Assembly: GCF_011806455.1 (NCBI RefSeq)
Contig: NZ_JAATOT010000007.1
Coordinates: 62,001-126,000 of the forward strand
Length of the DNA stretch: 64,000 nt
Reading direction: 5' to 3'
Origin: Celeribacter sp. HF31
GTDB lineage: Bacteria > Pseudomonadota > Alphaproteobacteria > Rhodobacterales > Rhodobacteraceae
Part shown: positions 56,072-64,000 of the stretch, piece by piece
Layout: each line of letters begins with the position of its first letter
How positions within the stretch are numbered: position 1 is the first letter of the stretch
Position numbers and translations under genes: made by a program
The notes under the pieces: model-generated
What the model was told of the DNA's origin: nothing
What the model saw: the letters and a program-made list of their open reading frames with translations, nothing else
Database searches by the model: none

Positions 56072-57028
56072 TCAATTTTCGCCGTTCTCACCGATCCCGA
56101 GCCGCTTCATCCGGCGATAGAGGGTTGCGCGTCCGATCCCAAGCTCGCGCGCCGCCGCCGACATATTGCCGCCTGCGCGTGCAATGGCCCGTTTGAGTGC
56201 TGCGCGTTCGGCACGTTCGAGGGCAGAAACAGAACTGTCGCGGCCCAAAATGTCAGAGGCCGGACGCGGATCGATCACCGTGCCGAGCCCCAAACCATAG
56301 GCCCGACGCGCCGCCCGCGTCGCCCCGATCACGAGATCGTCCTGATCCACGGCCAAAAGCACAGCGCCCTCGGGGCGATCCTCGGGCCCGGCGATGATCC
56401 GGGCTTTGGGGAAAGCTGCGCGAAAGGCCTCCGATTCGATCTGTTTGGCGGTTTGCGCCACAACGCCTGAAATCAGGCGGGCGTAGGCCTCCGTCTGGTC
56501 GGCGCGGCAGGAGGAGACATCGAGTGCGGCGATCAATTCGCCATCAGGTCCGAAAATCGGCGAGTCCATACAGGACATCGCGGTGTTGCGGCTCATGAAA
56601 TGCTCATCACGATGAATGATGAGATTGCGGCCTTCGGCGATACAGGTGCCGATGCCGTTGGTCCCCTCAGATTGTTCCGACCAATCGAACCCGGCCCAAA
56701 GGCCCCAAGCCTGAAACGTGTCGCTGTCGGCATCTTTCGAGCGCTGGTCCAGAATGACCCCGTCGCGATCCGTCATCAACACGGAACAGCCAGTGTTGCC
56801 GACCATCTGGAACAGGTGATCGAGCTTTGGCGTGGCCAGGTCCATGAAGCCTTCGAGCCGCGCGCGACGTTCCTGAATTTCGAGATCGGAGAATCGCTTT
56901 GGCTGCGGCGTGCGGGTCGGATCAAGCCCGTGTTTCTTCATCGAGCGTCGCCAACTGGCGGTCAGACGCGTCCCGACCGTGTCTGATTCGACGGTAGAAA
57001 TGATGTGATCAGCGTGACTTGTGCGCAT
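56072..57028 (-). CDS. GAF-domain regulator with Fis-type HTH (AcoR-like, no AAA+ domain)
   Basis: A 318-residue transcription factor. The N-terminal half (about 40-190) is a GAF sensor like that of AcoR: LTASWRRSMKKHGLDP, MVGNTGCSVLMTDRDGVIL and WSEQSEGTNGIGTCIAEGR. The C-terminus is a Fis-type HTH, SAAARELGIGRATLYRRMKR (about 285-304). The AAA+ domain of sigma54 activators is absent (no Walker A), so it should act with sigma70-type promoters. AGGAGG lies before ATG 57028. It ends 137 bp upstream of the aldehyde dehydrogenase start and probably controls both dehydrogenases. Confidence 0.85.
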   Translation of the reverse strand: MRTSHADHIISTVESDTVGTRLTASWRRSMKKHGLDPTRTPQPKRFSDLEIQERRARLEGFMDLATPKLDHLFQMVGNTGCSVLMTDRDGVILDQRSKDADSDTFQAWGLWAGFDWSEQSEGTNGIGTCIAEGRNLIIHRDEHFMSRNTAMSCMDSPIFGPDGELIAALDVSSCRADQTEAYARLISGVVAQTAKQIESEAFRAAFPKARIIAGPEDRPEGAVLLAVDQDDLVIGATRAARRAYGLGLGTVIDPRPASDILGRDSSVSALERAERAALKRAIARAGGNMSAAARELGIGRATLYRRMKRLGIGENGEN

Positions 57029-57124
57029 TTTTCGCCGCCTCCTCCCAAACGCGGCGTGTGTTAGCCTTACCATAGGCAAGCCCGCTTCGACAAATCCCGG
57101 ATGCGTGAGCCATTCTGATAGGGG

Positions 57125-57583
57125 TCAAACCGGCAGAGCCGTCGTCTTGAACACCGTGCGCATGGCAAAGGAGGATTGCATCGTCTGAACCCCCGGCAGG
57201 CGCACGAGCTGGCGGTGCACCTCGGCGAAATGGTCGGTGTCGGCGGATACCACCTTGAGGATGTAATCCGCCTTGCCGGCCATGAGATGACATTCCAACA
57301 CGTCCGGCATATTGCGCACGGCCTTCTCGAAAGCGGCCAAAATATCGTCTGCTTGGCTGGTCAGGGTCACCTCGACAAAGACGGTTGCCCGGCGATCGAG
57401 ATGGCGCGGGTCCAGAAGCGCGACGTAATCGCGGATGATCCCTTCGGCCTCCAACCGTTGCACCCGGCGATGACAGGCGGAGCTCGACACATTGGCCTCC
57501 TGCGCCAGATCGGCGTTCGAAATGCGGCCACGCCGCTGCAAAATGCGCAAAATGCGGCGATCTGTGTCGTCGAGCTTGGTCAT
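57125..57583 (-). CDS. Lrp/AsnC family transcriptional regulator
   Basis: A 152-residue regulator. HTH: LDDTDRRILRILQRRGRISNADLAQEAN, then VSSSACHRRVQRLE. The C-terminal RAM (ligand-binding, ACT-like) domain shows DVLECHLMAGKADYILKVV, with the amino-acid-binding GxxD loop. ATG 57583 is used (GGGAG upstream). The target is unknown; no transporter or amino-acid gene is directly adjacent. Confidence 0.9.
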   Translation of the reverse strand: MTKLDDTDRRILRILQRRGRISNADLAQEANVSSSACHRRVQRLEAEGIIRDYVALLDPRHLDRRATVFVEVTLTSQADDILAAFEKAVRNMPDVLECHLMAGKADYILKVVSADTDHFAEVHRQLVRLPGVQTMQSSFAMRTVFKTTALPV

Positions 57584-57723
57584 ATTGCGTCTTTCTCCCA
57601 ACGATACGGCACTTTCGCGCATAATCTTTCACGTTTATTTTTTTACGACAAGTGGCGACGGAAACCGGGAGGGCCAACGTACTATAGATGTGTCCCCGTT
57701 GCTGGTGGCCGTAAGGTGCCAGC

Positions 57724-57757
57724 AAAAAGGCCCGTTGGAGCGATCCAACGGGCCTTT
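57724..57757 (-). terminator. Terminator of mscL
   Basis: AAAGGCCCGTTGG, loop AGCGAT/ATCGCT, CCAACGGGCCTTT followed by T residues on the minus strand, 22 bp after the mscL stop. Confidence 0.88.
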
Positions 57758-57778
57758 CGTATCAAACGCTTGAGCAAG

Positions 57779-58207
57779 TCACTTTTTGAGCGAGTCGCGG
57801 ATCTCGATCAGGATATCAAGCTCGGACGGGCCGGCCGGCACCTCTGGCACAACCTCTTCCGGCTTTTCGGCCAGGGACTTCACCTTGTTGACGTAGCGCA
57901 CCAGCATGAAGACCACGAAAGCGATGATCAGAAAGTTGATCACGGCCATGACGAAGGAGCCATAGGCGAAAATCGACGCCCCCGCCTCGCGCGCCGCCTC
58001 CAAAGAGGTGCCCGGCGCCACATCGCCGGAGATCACGACAAAACGGTTTGTGAAATCGAGACCGCCGGTGAAAATGCCGATGATCGGGTTGATCAGATCG
58101 GCAACCATGGATTTGACAATCGCCGTGAATGCCGCGCCGACGATGATGCCGACAGCCATGTCCATGACGTTGCCCTTGGCGATGAACGCCTTGAATTCTT
58201 TTAACAT
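57779..58207 (-). CDS. mscL: Large-conductance mechanosensitive channel MscL
   Basis: A 142-residue homopentameric membrane channel that vents solutes on hypo-osmotic shock. [20 protein letters not shown] with [19 protein letters not shown] is the N-terminal amphipathic helix plus TM1; TM2 is [23 protein letters not shown]-like; a C-terminal cytoplasmic helix bundle follows. The periplasmic loop is slightly longer than in E. coli. The start is ATG 58207; upstream codons in frame do not fit MscL. It ends at a strong terminator. Confidence 0.95.
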   Translation of the reverse strand: MLKEFKAFIAKGNVMDMAVGIIVGAAFTAIVKSMVADLINPIIGIFTGGLDFTNRFVVISGDVAPGTSLEAAREAGASIFAYGSFVMAVINFLIIAFVVFMLVRYVNKVKSLAEKPEEVVPEVPAGPSELDILIEIRDSLKK

Positions 58208-58368
58208 TTGGAATGCCCCACACAAATTAGAAAAGTATGCCGTACCTGCGAGAGACGGCTGTGCACATTGCATAGCACAATGGCGCACATGTGCAGCGGT
58301 TTTTTTAAACTGCAAAAGCAATAGTTTGGAACCAGACAAATGCCGAACCCGCCTCGTAGGAGACCTGA

Positions 58369-59070
58369 ATGACCCAATCCGTCACCCATCCGATCACTGC
58401 CCGCTGGCCCGCCGAAACCCCTGAAAAACTTCAACTTTATTCCTACCCCACGCCAAATGGGGTCAAAGTCTCCATCGCGCTTGAGGAAATGGGTCTCGAC
58501 TATGAGGCGCATCTGGTGACGCTCGCCGACGCCGATGTCAAAAGCCCGGAGTTCCTCGCCCTCAACCCGAACAACAAAATCCCCGCGATCATCGACCCGA
58601 ACGGGCCGGAGGGCGCACAGATCGAACTGTTCGAAAGCGGCGCGATCCTGATTTACCTGGCCGAGAAGACCGGCAAGTTCCTCTCGAAAGACCCGAAAAC
58701 TCGCTACGAGACGATCCAGTGGCTGATGTTCCAAATGGGCGGCGTCGGCCCGATGTTCGGCCAGCTCGGCTTTTTCTACAAATTCGCGGGCGCGAAGATG
58801 GAGGACCCGACCGCACGCAATCGCTATATCAACGAGAGCAAACGCCTTTTGAATGTCCTCGAGCAACGCCTCGAAGGCCGCGATTGGATCGTGGGAGACT
58901 ACTCCATCGCCGACATGGCCATTGCGCCCTGGATCAACGGCCTTGAATTCTACGGCGCGAAAGAGGTTGTGGGCTATCACGAGTTGAAAAACGTACCAGC
59001 CTATGTCGAGCGGTTCTATGCGCGCCCCGCGGTGGCCAAAGCCATCAACATTCCGCCGCGTCCCGAATAA
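58369..59070 (+). CDS. Glutathione S-transferase family protein
   Basis: A 233-residue cytosolic GST. The N-terminal thioredoxin-fold domain has [29 protein letters not shown] and [15 protein letters not shown] (glutathione-binding Glu-Ser); the C-terminal helical domain has [18 protein letters not shown] (the N-capping box). This is close to the YfcG/YghU-type nu class ([10 protein letters not shown], thiol-disulphide oxidoreductases using glutathione). The start ATG 58369 has AGGAGACC upstream. No operon partner is evident. Confidence 0.9.
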   Translation: MTQSVTHPITARWPAETPEKLQLYSYPTPNGVKVSIALEEMGLDYEAHLVTLADADVKSPEFLALNPNNKIPAIIDPNGPEGAQIELFESGAILIYLAEKTGKFLSKDPKTRYETIQWLMFQMGGVGPMFGQLGFFYKFAGAKMEDPTARNRYINESKRLLNVLEQRLEGRDWIVGDYSIADMAIAPWINGLEFYGAKEVVGYHELKNVPAYVERFYARPAVAKAINIPPRPE

Positions 59071-59145
59071 GAGCGCGCGTTAGGTCATGGACCCTGCCTG
59101 TGTCACCGGATAGCATGTCGGCACATAGAATTTCCGATAGAGCAG

Positions 59146-60609
59146 ATGATGACACAGGCGATTTCCGGACAGACCGCGGCCTCAGACGCCCGCGCAACCC
59201 GCCTCTTTTTCCTCGCGATCACCGCCTATTACATCTTGCAGATTGTTCAGCGTCTGGTGATGGGCGGCGGGCTTGAGGCGGATGACGGCGAAATGCTGAT
59301 GATGACGCCGGGGATGCAGTGGGGATATGGCCCGCAGCTTCCGTTCTACAACTGGCTGCAAGTCGGCGTCTTCGCGGTGACGGGCAAGACCCTTTTGGGC
59401 ATCACCTTTCTCAAACATTTCATGCTTTGGGCCACGTTTGCGCTGCTTTTTGTCGGGCTGCGCGCCTGGCTTCCGGCGAAACAGGCGGCGATCGCGAGCC
59501 TGTCGCTGTTCCTGATCCCTGACATCGCCTGGGAAGCGGAACGGATCACCACGCATTCGAATGCCATGCTCGCCGCCATTTCCGGCACTTTCGCGGGGTT
59601 TCTCTGGGTGATGCGCAGGGGCCGCTGGCGGGATTGGCTTCTGCTCGGGCTGGCGGTCGGGATCGGCGGCATTTCCAAATATAATTATTGGGTCGTCCCT
59701 CTCACACTGGCTCTGGTTGCCCTGACCCTGCCCGCGCCGCGCAAAGCGCTCTTGAGCCCGCGCGCGCTCGTCGTGCCGGTGATCGCCGCCGCGATCTGTG
59801 TTGGTCCCTATCTCTGGATGCAGGCCAACAAGACCATCGCCATGGCCTCCGCGAGCAAGTTCGGCATGAGAGAGGCGCCCGCAGCACGGATCCCCGAAGG
59901 CGTCATCGAATACCTTGGCGGCCTCGTGGCGCTTCTGGCTCTGCCGATGATCGTCGCCGGGATCATGCACCTCCTGTCGCGCAAAGCCCCGCGCGCTCCA
60001 AACCCGGCCCCATGGTTGCCCAAGCTGATGATGCGCATCGCCGTATTCAGCATGATCGCAGGGCTGGCGGTGGTCTGGCTGTCCGGCGCGGGCAATGTGA
60101 CCACGCGCTGGCTTTTGCCCATCGTGATCCCGCTTGTGCTGGCGATCTACATGACGTTGTCTGACCGCATCAGCCGCAAAGCGACCCTTACCGCGTGCCT
60201 GTCCGTGGGCCTGTTGGCCTTGGGCGTGTTCGCCGGTCTGGCCCATGATCGCTACAAGGACGGCGCGCGGCGCGACTACGATTTCGAAGGGCTGGCCCAG
60301 CACATCGAATCCCTGAACCTGCCGCCCGACACACTGATCGTCAGCGGGTTTTACCTCGGTGGCAACCTCGCCCTGCTGCGCCCGGACTGGGACATCGCCT
60401 CGACGCTTCCGACCGCGATCCGTGATCGCGAGGCCGCGCATGTGCTTTTTGTCAGCCGCTATGACGAAGACCTGATCGCACGCGCAGAGTTTGTCGGCTG
60501 GTCGCATGTCAACGACGCCATCTTTGATCCGCGCGTCCAGATCGACCTGCCGGCGCACCACAGCGATGCGACGATTTCGGTCTATTACCGTTTTGCACAC
60601 CGGCAATGA
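59146..60609 (+). CDS. GT39-type membrane glycosyltransferase, first of a tandem pair
   Basis: A 487-residue GT-C fold membrane protein with about ten TM helices. The first periplasmic loop has GGGLEADDGEMLMM and then GYGPQLPFYNWLQ; the acidic residues are the expected catalytic/metal site of ArnT/PMT-like (GT39/PMT_2) enzymes. GGISKYNYW is a second family mark. It likely transfers a sugar from a polyprenyl phosphate donor to an envelope acceptor. The next gene is a clear paralogue with the same marks. ATG or the following ATG may be the start. Confidence 0.85.
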   Translation: MMTQAISGQTAASDARATRLFFLAITAYYILQIVQRLVMGGGLEADDGEMLMMTPGMQWGYGPQLPFYNWLQVGVFAVTGKTLLGITFLKHFMLWATFALLFVGLRAWLPAKQAAIASLSLFLIPDIAWEAERITTHSNAMLAAISGTFAGFLWVMRRGRWRDWLLLGLAVGIGGISKYNYWVVPLTLALVALTLPAPRKALLSPRALVVPVIAAAICVGPYLWMQANKTIAMASASKFGMREAPAARIPEGVIEYLGGLVALLALPMIVAGIMHLLSRKAPRAPNPAPWLPKLMMRIAVFSMIAGLAVVWLSGAGNVTTRWLLPIVIPLVLAIYMTLSDRISRKATLTACLSVGLLALGVFAGLAHDRYKDGARRDYDFEGLAQHIESLNLPPDTLIVSGFYLGGNLALLRPDWDIASTLPTAIRDREAAHVLFVSRYDEDLIARAEFVGWSHVNDAIFDPRVQIDLPAHHSDATISVYYRFAHRQ

Positions 60610-60625
60610 AAAGAGCCTCAAGGCC

Positions 60626-62110
60626 ATGACCACAGCCCCCTCCACCCCTGACACGCTCACCCGGCAGGATCGCCTGTTTCTCGGCCTTGTCTTTGGCTAT
60701 TTCGCGATCCAAACCGCGCTGCGCACCGCCCTCGGCGGGTCCTTAGAAATGGATGAAGCCGAAATGATCGCCCTCGCGCAGGATTTCCGGCTGGGTTACG
60801 GCCCGCAGCTTCCGCTGTTCAACTGGCTCCAGGCCGCGGCGTTCAGCCTCTTCGGCGTCAATACCTTTGCCCTGACTGTTCTCAAAAACCTCTTGCTCTG
60901 CCTGACCTATGCCGGTGTCTACCTTGGACTGCGCCACAAACTGACGGTGCGCTTGTCAGTCCTGGGAACGCTGGGGCTATTGCTCTTGCCCAATCTATCC
61001 TGGGAAGGACAACGTGCCGGTTCTCATACAATCGCAATGTTGGCGGCGATGGCGTGGAGCTTTTGGGTTTTGATGCGGCAATGGCGTACCGCACATCTCT
61101 GGCACTGGATCGCCTTTGGGCTGCTGCTCGCTGCAGGAGGACTATCGAAGTATAATTTTTGGCTCTTCCCCCTCACCTTATACCTCTCCGCCATCTGGCT
61201 CCCGGAGCTGCGCAAGGCCCTTTGGCGGCGCGAGGCGCTTCTCAGCCTTGTTCTCGCCAGCCTTCTACTCGTCCTGCCCTATGGCTGGATTGTCTCCCAT
61301 CTGGACACAGCATTTTCTTCTGCCCAGAAGCTCTATTATTTCTCCGACGACTCCGCGCTTTCTCCGCGTCAGCAGGGGCTTTTGGAATTTGTCACCCAAA
61401 GCCTCGTAGCTCTGCTCCTGACCCTGCTCACCTTGCTCCTCGCGTGGCTTCCTGCCCGCAAGCCGCTTGGCAGCGCAGGGAATGATTTCGGCATCGGTGT
61501 CTGGCTCATGCGCGCGGGCGTCTTTGGCCTTCTGCTGTCCCTCATCGGTGTCATCGCCTCTGGCACCAGCGACATTCAGGCGCGCTGGCTTCTCCCCGCC
61601 CTGATCCCTCTGTCGGTCGGGCTTATGGTCCGGGTCGGCACCGCTTTGACGCTGCGTGCCAGCCGCAACGTCATGCGGTTCTCTGCTCTCCTCGCCCTCC
61701 TGCTCGTTGCGGCGATGGCCGACATCCGACTGCGTGGTGCGGGCTCAGACTCGATGCGTGTCGATCTTCTGGCCGAGGACATCGAGCGCCACTGTGATCC
61801 CGATGCGCCCGTGCTGATTGGATCGACGGGCTATTATTTCCTCGGCAATCTGAAATTTCACCGTCCCGACTGGATCGCGCTGCCCAGCCTGAAAGACAGG
61901 ATTCTTCCCGAAGCGGCGGCCTGTCTCGTCGTTGTGAACACCGATGACCCCGCGCAGGCCGAGGCCGTGCTGCAACAGTATGATGCGACCTCGCGCGTGA
62001 TCGGCACGCCCGAACGCGTCACCGCAGCGCTGCCCTATCGGTTCGAGCCGCCCGAGCGCACAAAAGACGTCAGCTATTTTGTCCACAAATTGAAAAACGG
62101 CGCCCGTTAA
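60626..62110 (+). CDS. GT39-type membrane glycosyltransferase, second of a tandem pair
   Basis: A 494-residue paralogue of the preceding gene: GGSLEMDEAEMIAL, GYGPQLPLFNWLQ and GGLSKYNFW appear at matching positions, and both have the same helix pattern and a soluble C-terminal domain with HRPDWIALPSL against LRPDWDIASTL. The start at ATG 60626 is 16 bp after the first gene's stop, so they form one operon. The sequence has diverged well beyond recent duplication. The acceptor and donor are unknown. A terminator overlaps its stop. Confidence 0.85.
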   Translation: MTTAPSTPDTLTRQDRLFLGLVFGYFAIQTALRTALGGSLEMDEAEMIALAQDFRLGYGPQLPLFNWLQAAAFSLFGVNTFALTVLKNLLLCLTYAGVYLGLRHKLTVRLSVLGTLGLLLLPNLSWEGQRAGSHTIAMLAAMAWSFWVLMRQWRTAHLWHWIAFGLLLAAGGLSKYNFWLFPLTLYLSAIWLPELRKALWRREALLSLVLASLLLVLPYGWIVSHLDTAFSSAQKLYYFSDDSALSPRQQGLLEFVTQSLVALLLTLLTLLLAWLPARKPLGSAGNDFGIGVWLMRAGVFGLLLSLIGVIASGTSDIQARWLLPALIPLSVGLMVRVGTALTLRASRNVMRFSALLALLLVAAMADIRLRGAGSDSMRVDLLAEDIERHCDPDAPVLIGSTGYYFLGNLKFHRPDWIALPSLKDRILPEAAACLVVVNTDDPAQAEAVLQQYDATSRVIGTPERVTAALPYRFEPPERTKDVSYFVHKLKNGAR

Positions 62111-62123
62111 AGGCGCCGTTTCT
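62095..62123. terminator. Terminator between the glycosyltransferase operon and pheT
   Basis: AAACGGCGCC, loop, GGCGCCGTTT at 62112-62121; the first arm overlaps the last codons of the glycosyltransferase gene. It can act in both directions on the convergent genes. Confidence 0.75.
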
Positions 62124-62146
62124 GTTCAGGGTCACGGAAGCGGAAT

Positions 62147-64000
62147 TCAGCCGCGCAGCGTGCCGCCAGTGGCTTTTTCGACTTTCGCGATGATTTTCGC
62201 AGAAAGCTCTTCGAGATCTTTCTCTTTGAGCGTGCCGCCCGTGGGTTGAATGCGCACGGTGATCGCGAGCGATTTCTTGTCTTCGCCAAGAGAGCCGCCG
62301 ATGAACTCGTCAAAGATGCGCACCTCTTCGATCAGTGCCTTGTCGGCCCCGCCAGCGGCATTCACCAGATCAAGCGCGTTGACGCCCTTGTCGACGACAA
62401 AGGCAAAATCGCGCTCAACAGCTTGCAAGTCATTGGTGAAGAACGCGGACCGCGCGATTTTATTGCCACGCGGCATCGGGGCCTCTTCGAGGTAGACGGT
62501 AAAGGCCACGGCGGTGCCTTTGACGCCCATCTCCTTGAGAACCTTCGGGTGCAGCTCGCCGAATTCGGCCAGAACCTTTTTCGGACCAAGGCAGATTTTG
62601 CCCGAGCGACCCGGATGGAACCACGGCGAGGTGTCGCGCAGGATTTGTGCCTTGGCAGGCGCACCGATGGCGGCCAAAACGGCCTCCGCATCGGCTTTCG
62701 CGTCATAAAGATCATAGACACGGCGCTCGCCATGCACGTCTTTCGCCCCCGTCGCACCGACCCGCAGGCCAGAGATTTGCGCACGCTGTTCGCCCGGCTC
62801 GCCGCCAAAGAACGCAGGACCGCATTCGAACAGGTTCAGATCGGCAAAACCGCGCGCCTGATTGCGCGTCGCCGCCGCCAGAAGACCGGGCAGAAGGTCC
62901 GGGCGCATATGGCTCATCTCAGATGAGATCGGGTTTTCCAGACGCACCGCATCGGTGCCCCCGCCGAAGAGTTCCGCGGATTTCTGGTCGATGAAGCTGT
63001 AGGTCACGCATTCGTTGAACCCGAGGCCTGCCGCCTGATGCCGGGCGGAAGATTCACGCACCTGCATCGGCGTCAGGATTTGCTTTGCCACACCAGCCGG
63101 ACGCGTCATCGGCTTCGGCTCGAGATGCGTCAGGCTTTCGACACGGGCGACCTCTTCGACCAGATCCGCTTCACCCAACACATCGGGACGCCAGCTCGGC
63201 ACTTGCGCCATATCCCCGTCCATCACAAAGCCAAGGCTTTCGAGGATTGCGACCTGACGCTCCGCCGGGATGTCCATGCCGACAAGCGACTGCACCCGGT
63301 CGGTGTCGAGGTGATAGGCGCGGGACACGTCCGGCATCTCGCCCGCGACGACAACCTCAGAAGCTTCGCCACCGCAAAGCTCGAGGATCATCGCGGTCGC
63401 ATCGTCCAGAGCTTGCATGTTGTAGGCCGGGTCGATGCCGCGTTCGTTGCGGTAGCGCGCATCCGAGTTGATCTTGAGCGCGCGGCCGCCTTTCGCGATG
63501 TCGAGATGGTTCCAGAACGCCGCTTCGACAAACACATCCGTGGTCTCATCCGTACAGCCGGTCTCTTCGCCGCCCATAATGCCGCCGATGGACTCCACTT
63601 TGCCACCGGAGAAAATGCACATCGCACCTTCGGGCATGTTGTAGGTCTTCTCGTCGAGCGCCAGCAGTTCTTCGCCGCCTTTCGCGCGGTCGATCACCAG
63701 ACCGCCCTCCACCGTCGCCGCATCAAAGACGTGCAGCGGGCGGTTGCGGTCATAGGTGAAGAAGTTGGTGACATCGACCAGAATCGAAATCGGACGCAGG
63801 CCGATCGCGGTCAGGCGATCCTGCAACCATTTCGGCGAGGGACCGTTTTTGACGCCTTTGATCAGACGCCCGGCAAAGACATGACAGCCGTCTTTCGCGG
63901 GTTCGGTGATCTCCACCGAGATCGGGTTCGGGAATTTCGCTTCGACCGTTTCCACTTTGAGCGGTTTCAACGTGCCAAGCCCCCGCGCCGCAAGGTCACG
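62147..64000 (-). CDS. pheT: Phenylalanine-tRNA ligase beta subunit (partial)
   Basis: About 617 C-terminal residues of the roughly 800-residue PheT; the frame is open to the window edge (first codons read RDLAARGLGTLKPLK), so the start lies beyond 64000. Domains in order: B3/B4 with DVTNFFTYDRNRPLHVFDA, B5 with VARVESLTHLE, the catalytic-like core with YSFIDQKSAELFGG and NPISSEMSHMRPDLLPGLL, and the C-terminal FDX-ACB (anticodon-binding) domain ending GTLKEKDLEELSAKI. With PheS it charges tRNA-Phe. pheS is expected upstream, outside the window. Confidence 0.96.
   Translation of the reverse strand, partial: RDLAARGLGTLKPLKVETVEAKFPNPISVEITEPAKDGCHVFAGRLIKGVKNGPSPKWLQDRLTAIGLRPISILVDVTNFFTYDRNRPLHVFDAATVEGGLVIDRAKGGEELLALDEKTYNMPEGAMCIFSGGKVESIGGIMGGEETGCTDETTDVFVEAAFWNHLDIAKGGRALKINSDARYRNERGIDPAYNMQALDDATAMILELCGGEASEVVVAGEMPDVSRAYHLDTDRVQSLVGMDIPAERQVAILESLGFVMDGDMAQVPSWRPDVLGEADLVEEVARVESLTHLEPKPMTRPAGVAKQILTPMQVRESSARHQAAGLGFNECVTYSFIDQKSAELFGGGTDAVRLENPISSEMSHMRPDLLPGLLAAATRNQARGFADLNLFECGPAFFGGEPGEQRAQISGLRVGATGAKDVHGERRVYDLYDAKADAEAVLAAIGAPAKAQILRDTSPWFHPGRSGKICLGPKKVLAEFGELHPKVLKEMGVKGTAVAFTVYLEEAPMPRGNKIARSAFFTNDLQAVERDFAFVVDKGVNALDLVNAAGGADKALIEEVRIFDEFIGGSLGEDKKSLAITVRIQPTGGTLKEKDLEELSAKIIAKVEKATGGTLRG

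Overview
The window is a GC-rich, gene-dense stretch of an alphaproteobacterial chromosome. It most probably comes from a Rhodobacterales (Roseobacter-group) bacterium. The inference rests on the ccoNOQP-ccoGHIS block next to an fnrL-type regulator and hemN, on a DUF1013/TrcR-type protein, on a COQ9 protein, and on the ffs/dnaX/ybaB/recR neighbourhood. I saw no tRNA, rRNA operon, CRISPR array, insertion sequence or prophage. Almost everything is core chromosome.

Layout. 1-4.2 kb: the end of acetate kinase, then an FtsX-type ABC exporter pair divergent from a GDSL esterase (the tesA-ybbA-ybbP arrangement). 4.2-12.2 kb: the complete cbb3 oxidase locus on the minus strand, ccoNOQP followed by ccoGHIS, including the tiny ccoQ and ccoS genes. 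12.2-15.7 kb: a universal stress protein, FnrL and the oxygen-independent coproporphyrinogen oxidase HemN. Four FNR boxes (TTGAT-N4-ATCAA type) lie upstream of ccoG, ccoN, usp and between fnrL and hemN, so this is a compact low-oxygen regulon. 15.7-21.1 kb: a FAD-linked hydroxyacid dehydrogenase, hemC, hemE, a YfdX protein and aerobic hemF. 21.3-26.4 kb: a small lipoprotein, an SDR-fold protein that has lost its catalytic residues, an RsmC-like methyltransferase, ClpS, a HAD hydrolase and a D-Ala-D-Ala carboxypeptidase.

26.5-32.4 kb: the yejABEF peptide importer. 32.5-35.6 kb: membrane-anchored cytochrome c, prephenate dehydratase, an SRPBCC protein and NudC. 35.8-40.7 kb: a Tat-exported cyclic-nucleotide phosphodiesterase/nucleotidase and an NMT1/THI5-type ABC importer. 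40.7-42.4 kb: a peroxiredoxin divergent from an OxyR-like regulator. 42.4-46.6 kb: SRP RNA, rsgA, dnaX, ybaB and recR. 46.6-50.3 kb: TrcR, an RNase T2, a quinone oxidoreductase/COQ9 pair and rpsU.

50.4-57.1 kb: a zinc alcohol dehydrogenase, a DEAD-box helicase, a DUF779 protein, an aldehyde dehydrogenase and a GAF/Fis-type regulator. A near-identical palindrome (TGTCTCA-N4-YGAGACA) lies upstream of both dehydrogenases, which suggests one alcohol-to-acid oxidation regulon split across two loci. 57.1-64 kb: an Lrp regulator, MscL, a glutathione S-transferase, two tandem GT39-type membrane glycosyltransferases and most of pheT.

The main points for a second look are the shared dehydrogenase operator, the catalytically dead SDR, an exact 32-bp intergenic repeat at two distant sites, a possible leader peptide with attenuator-like hairpins before rsgA, the OxyR homologue without the resolving cysteine, and the unusual geometry of the FNR box between fnrL and hemN. 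No wholly new multi-gene system is evident. All functional calls come from reading the sequence without database searches.
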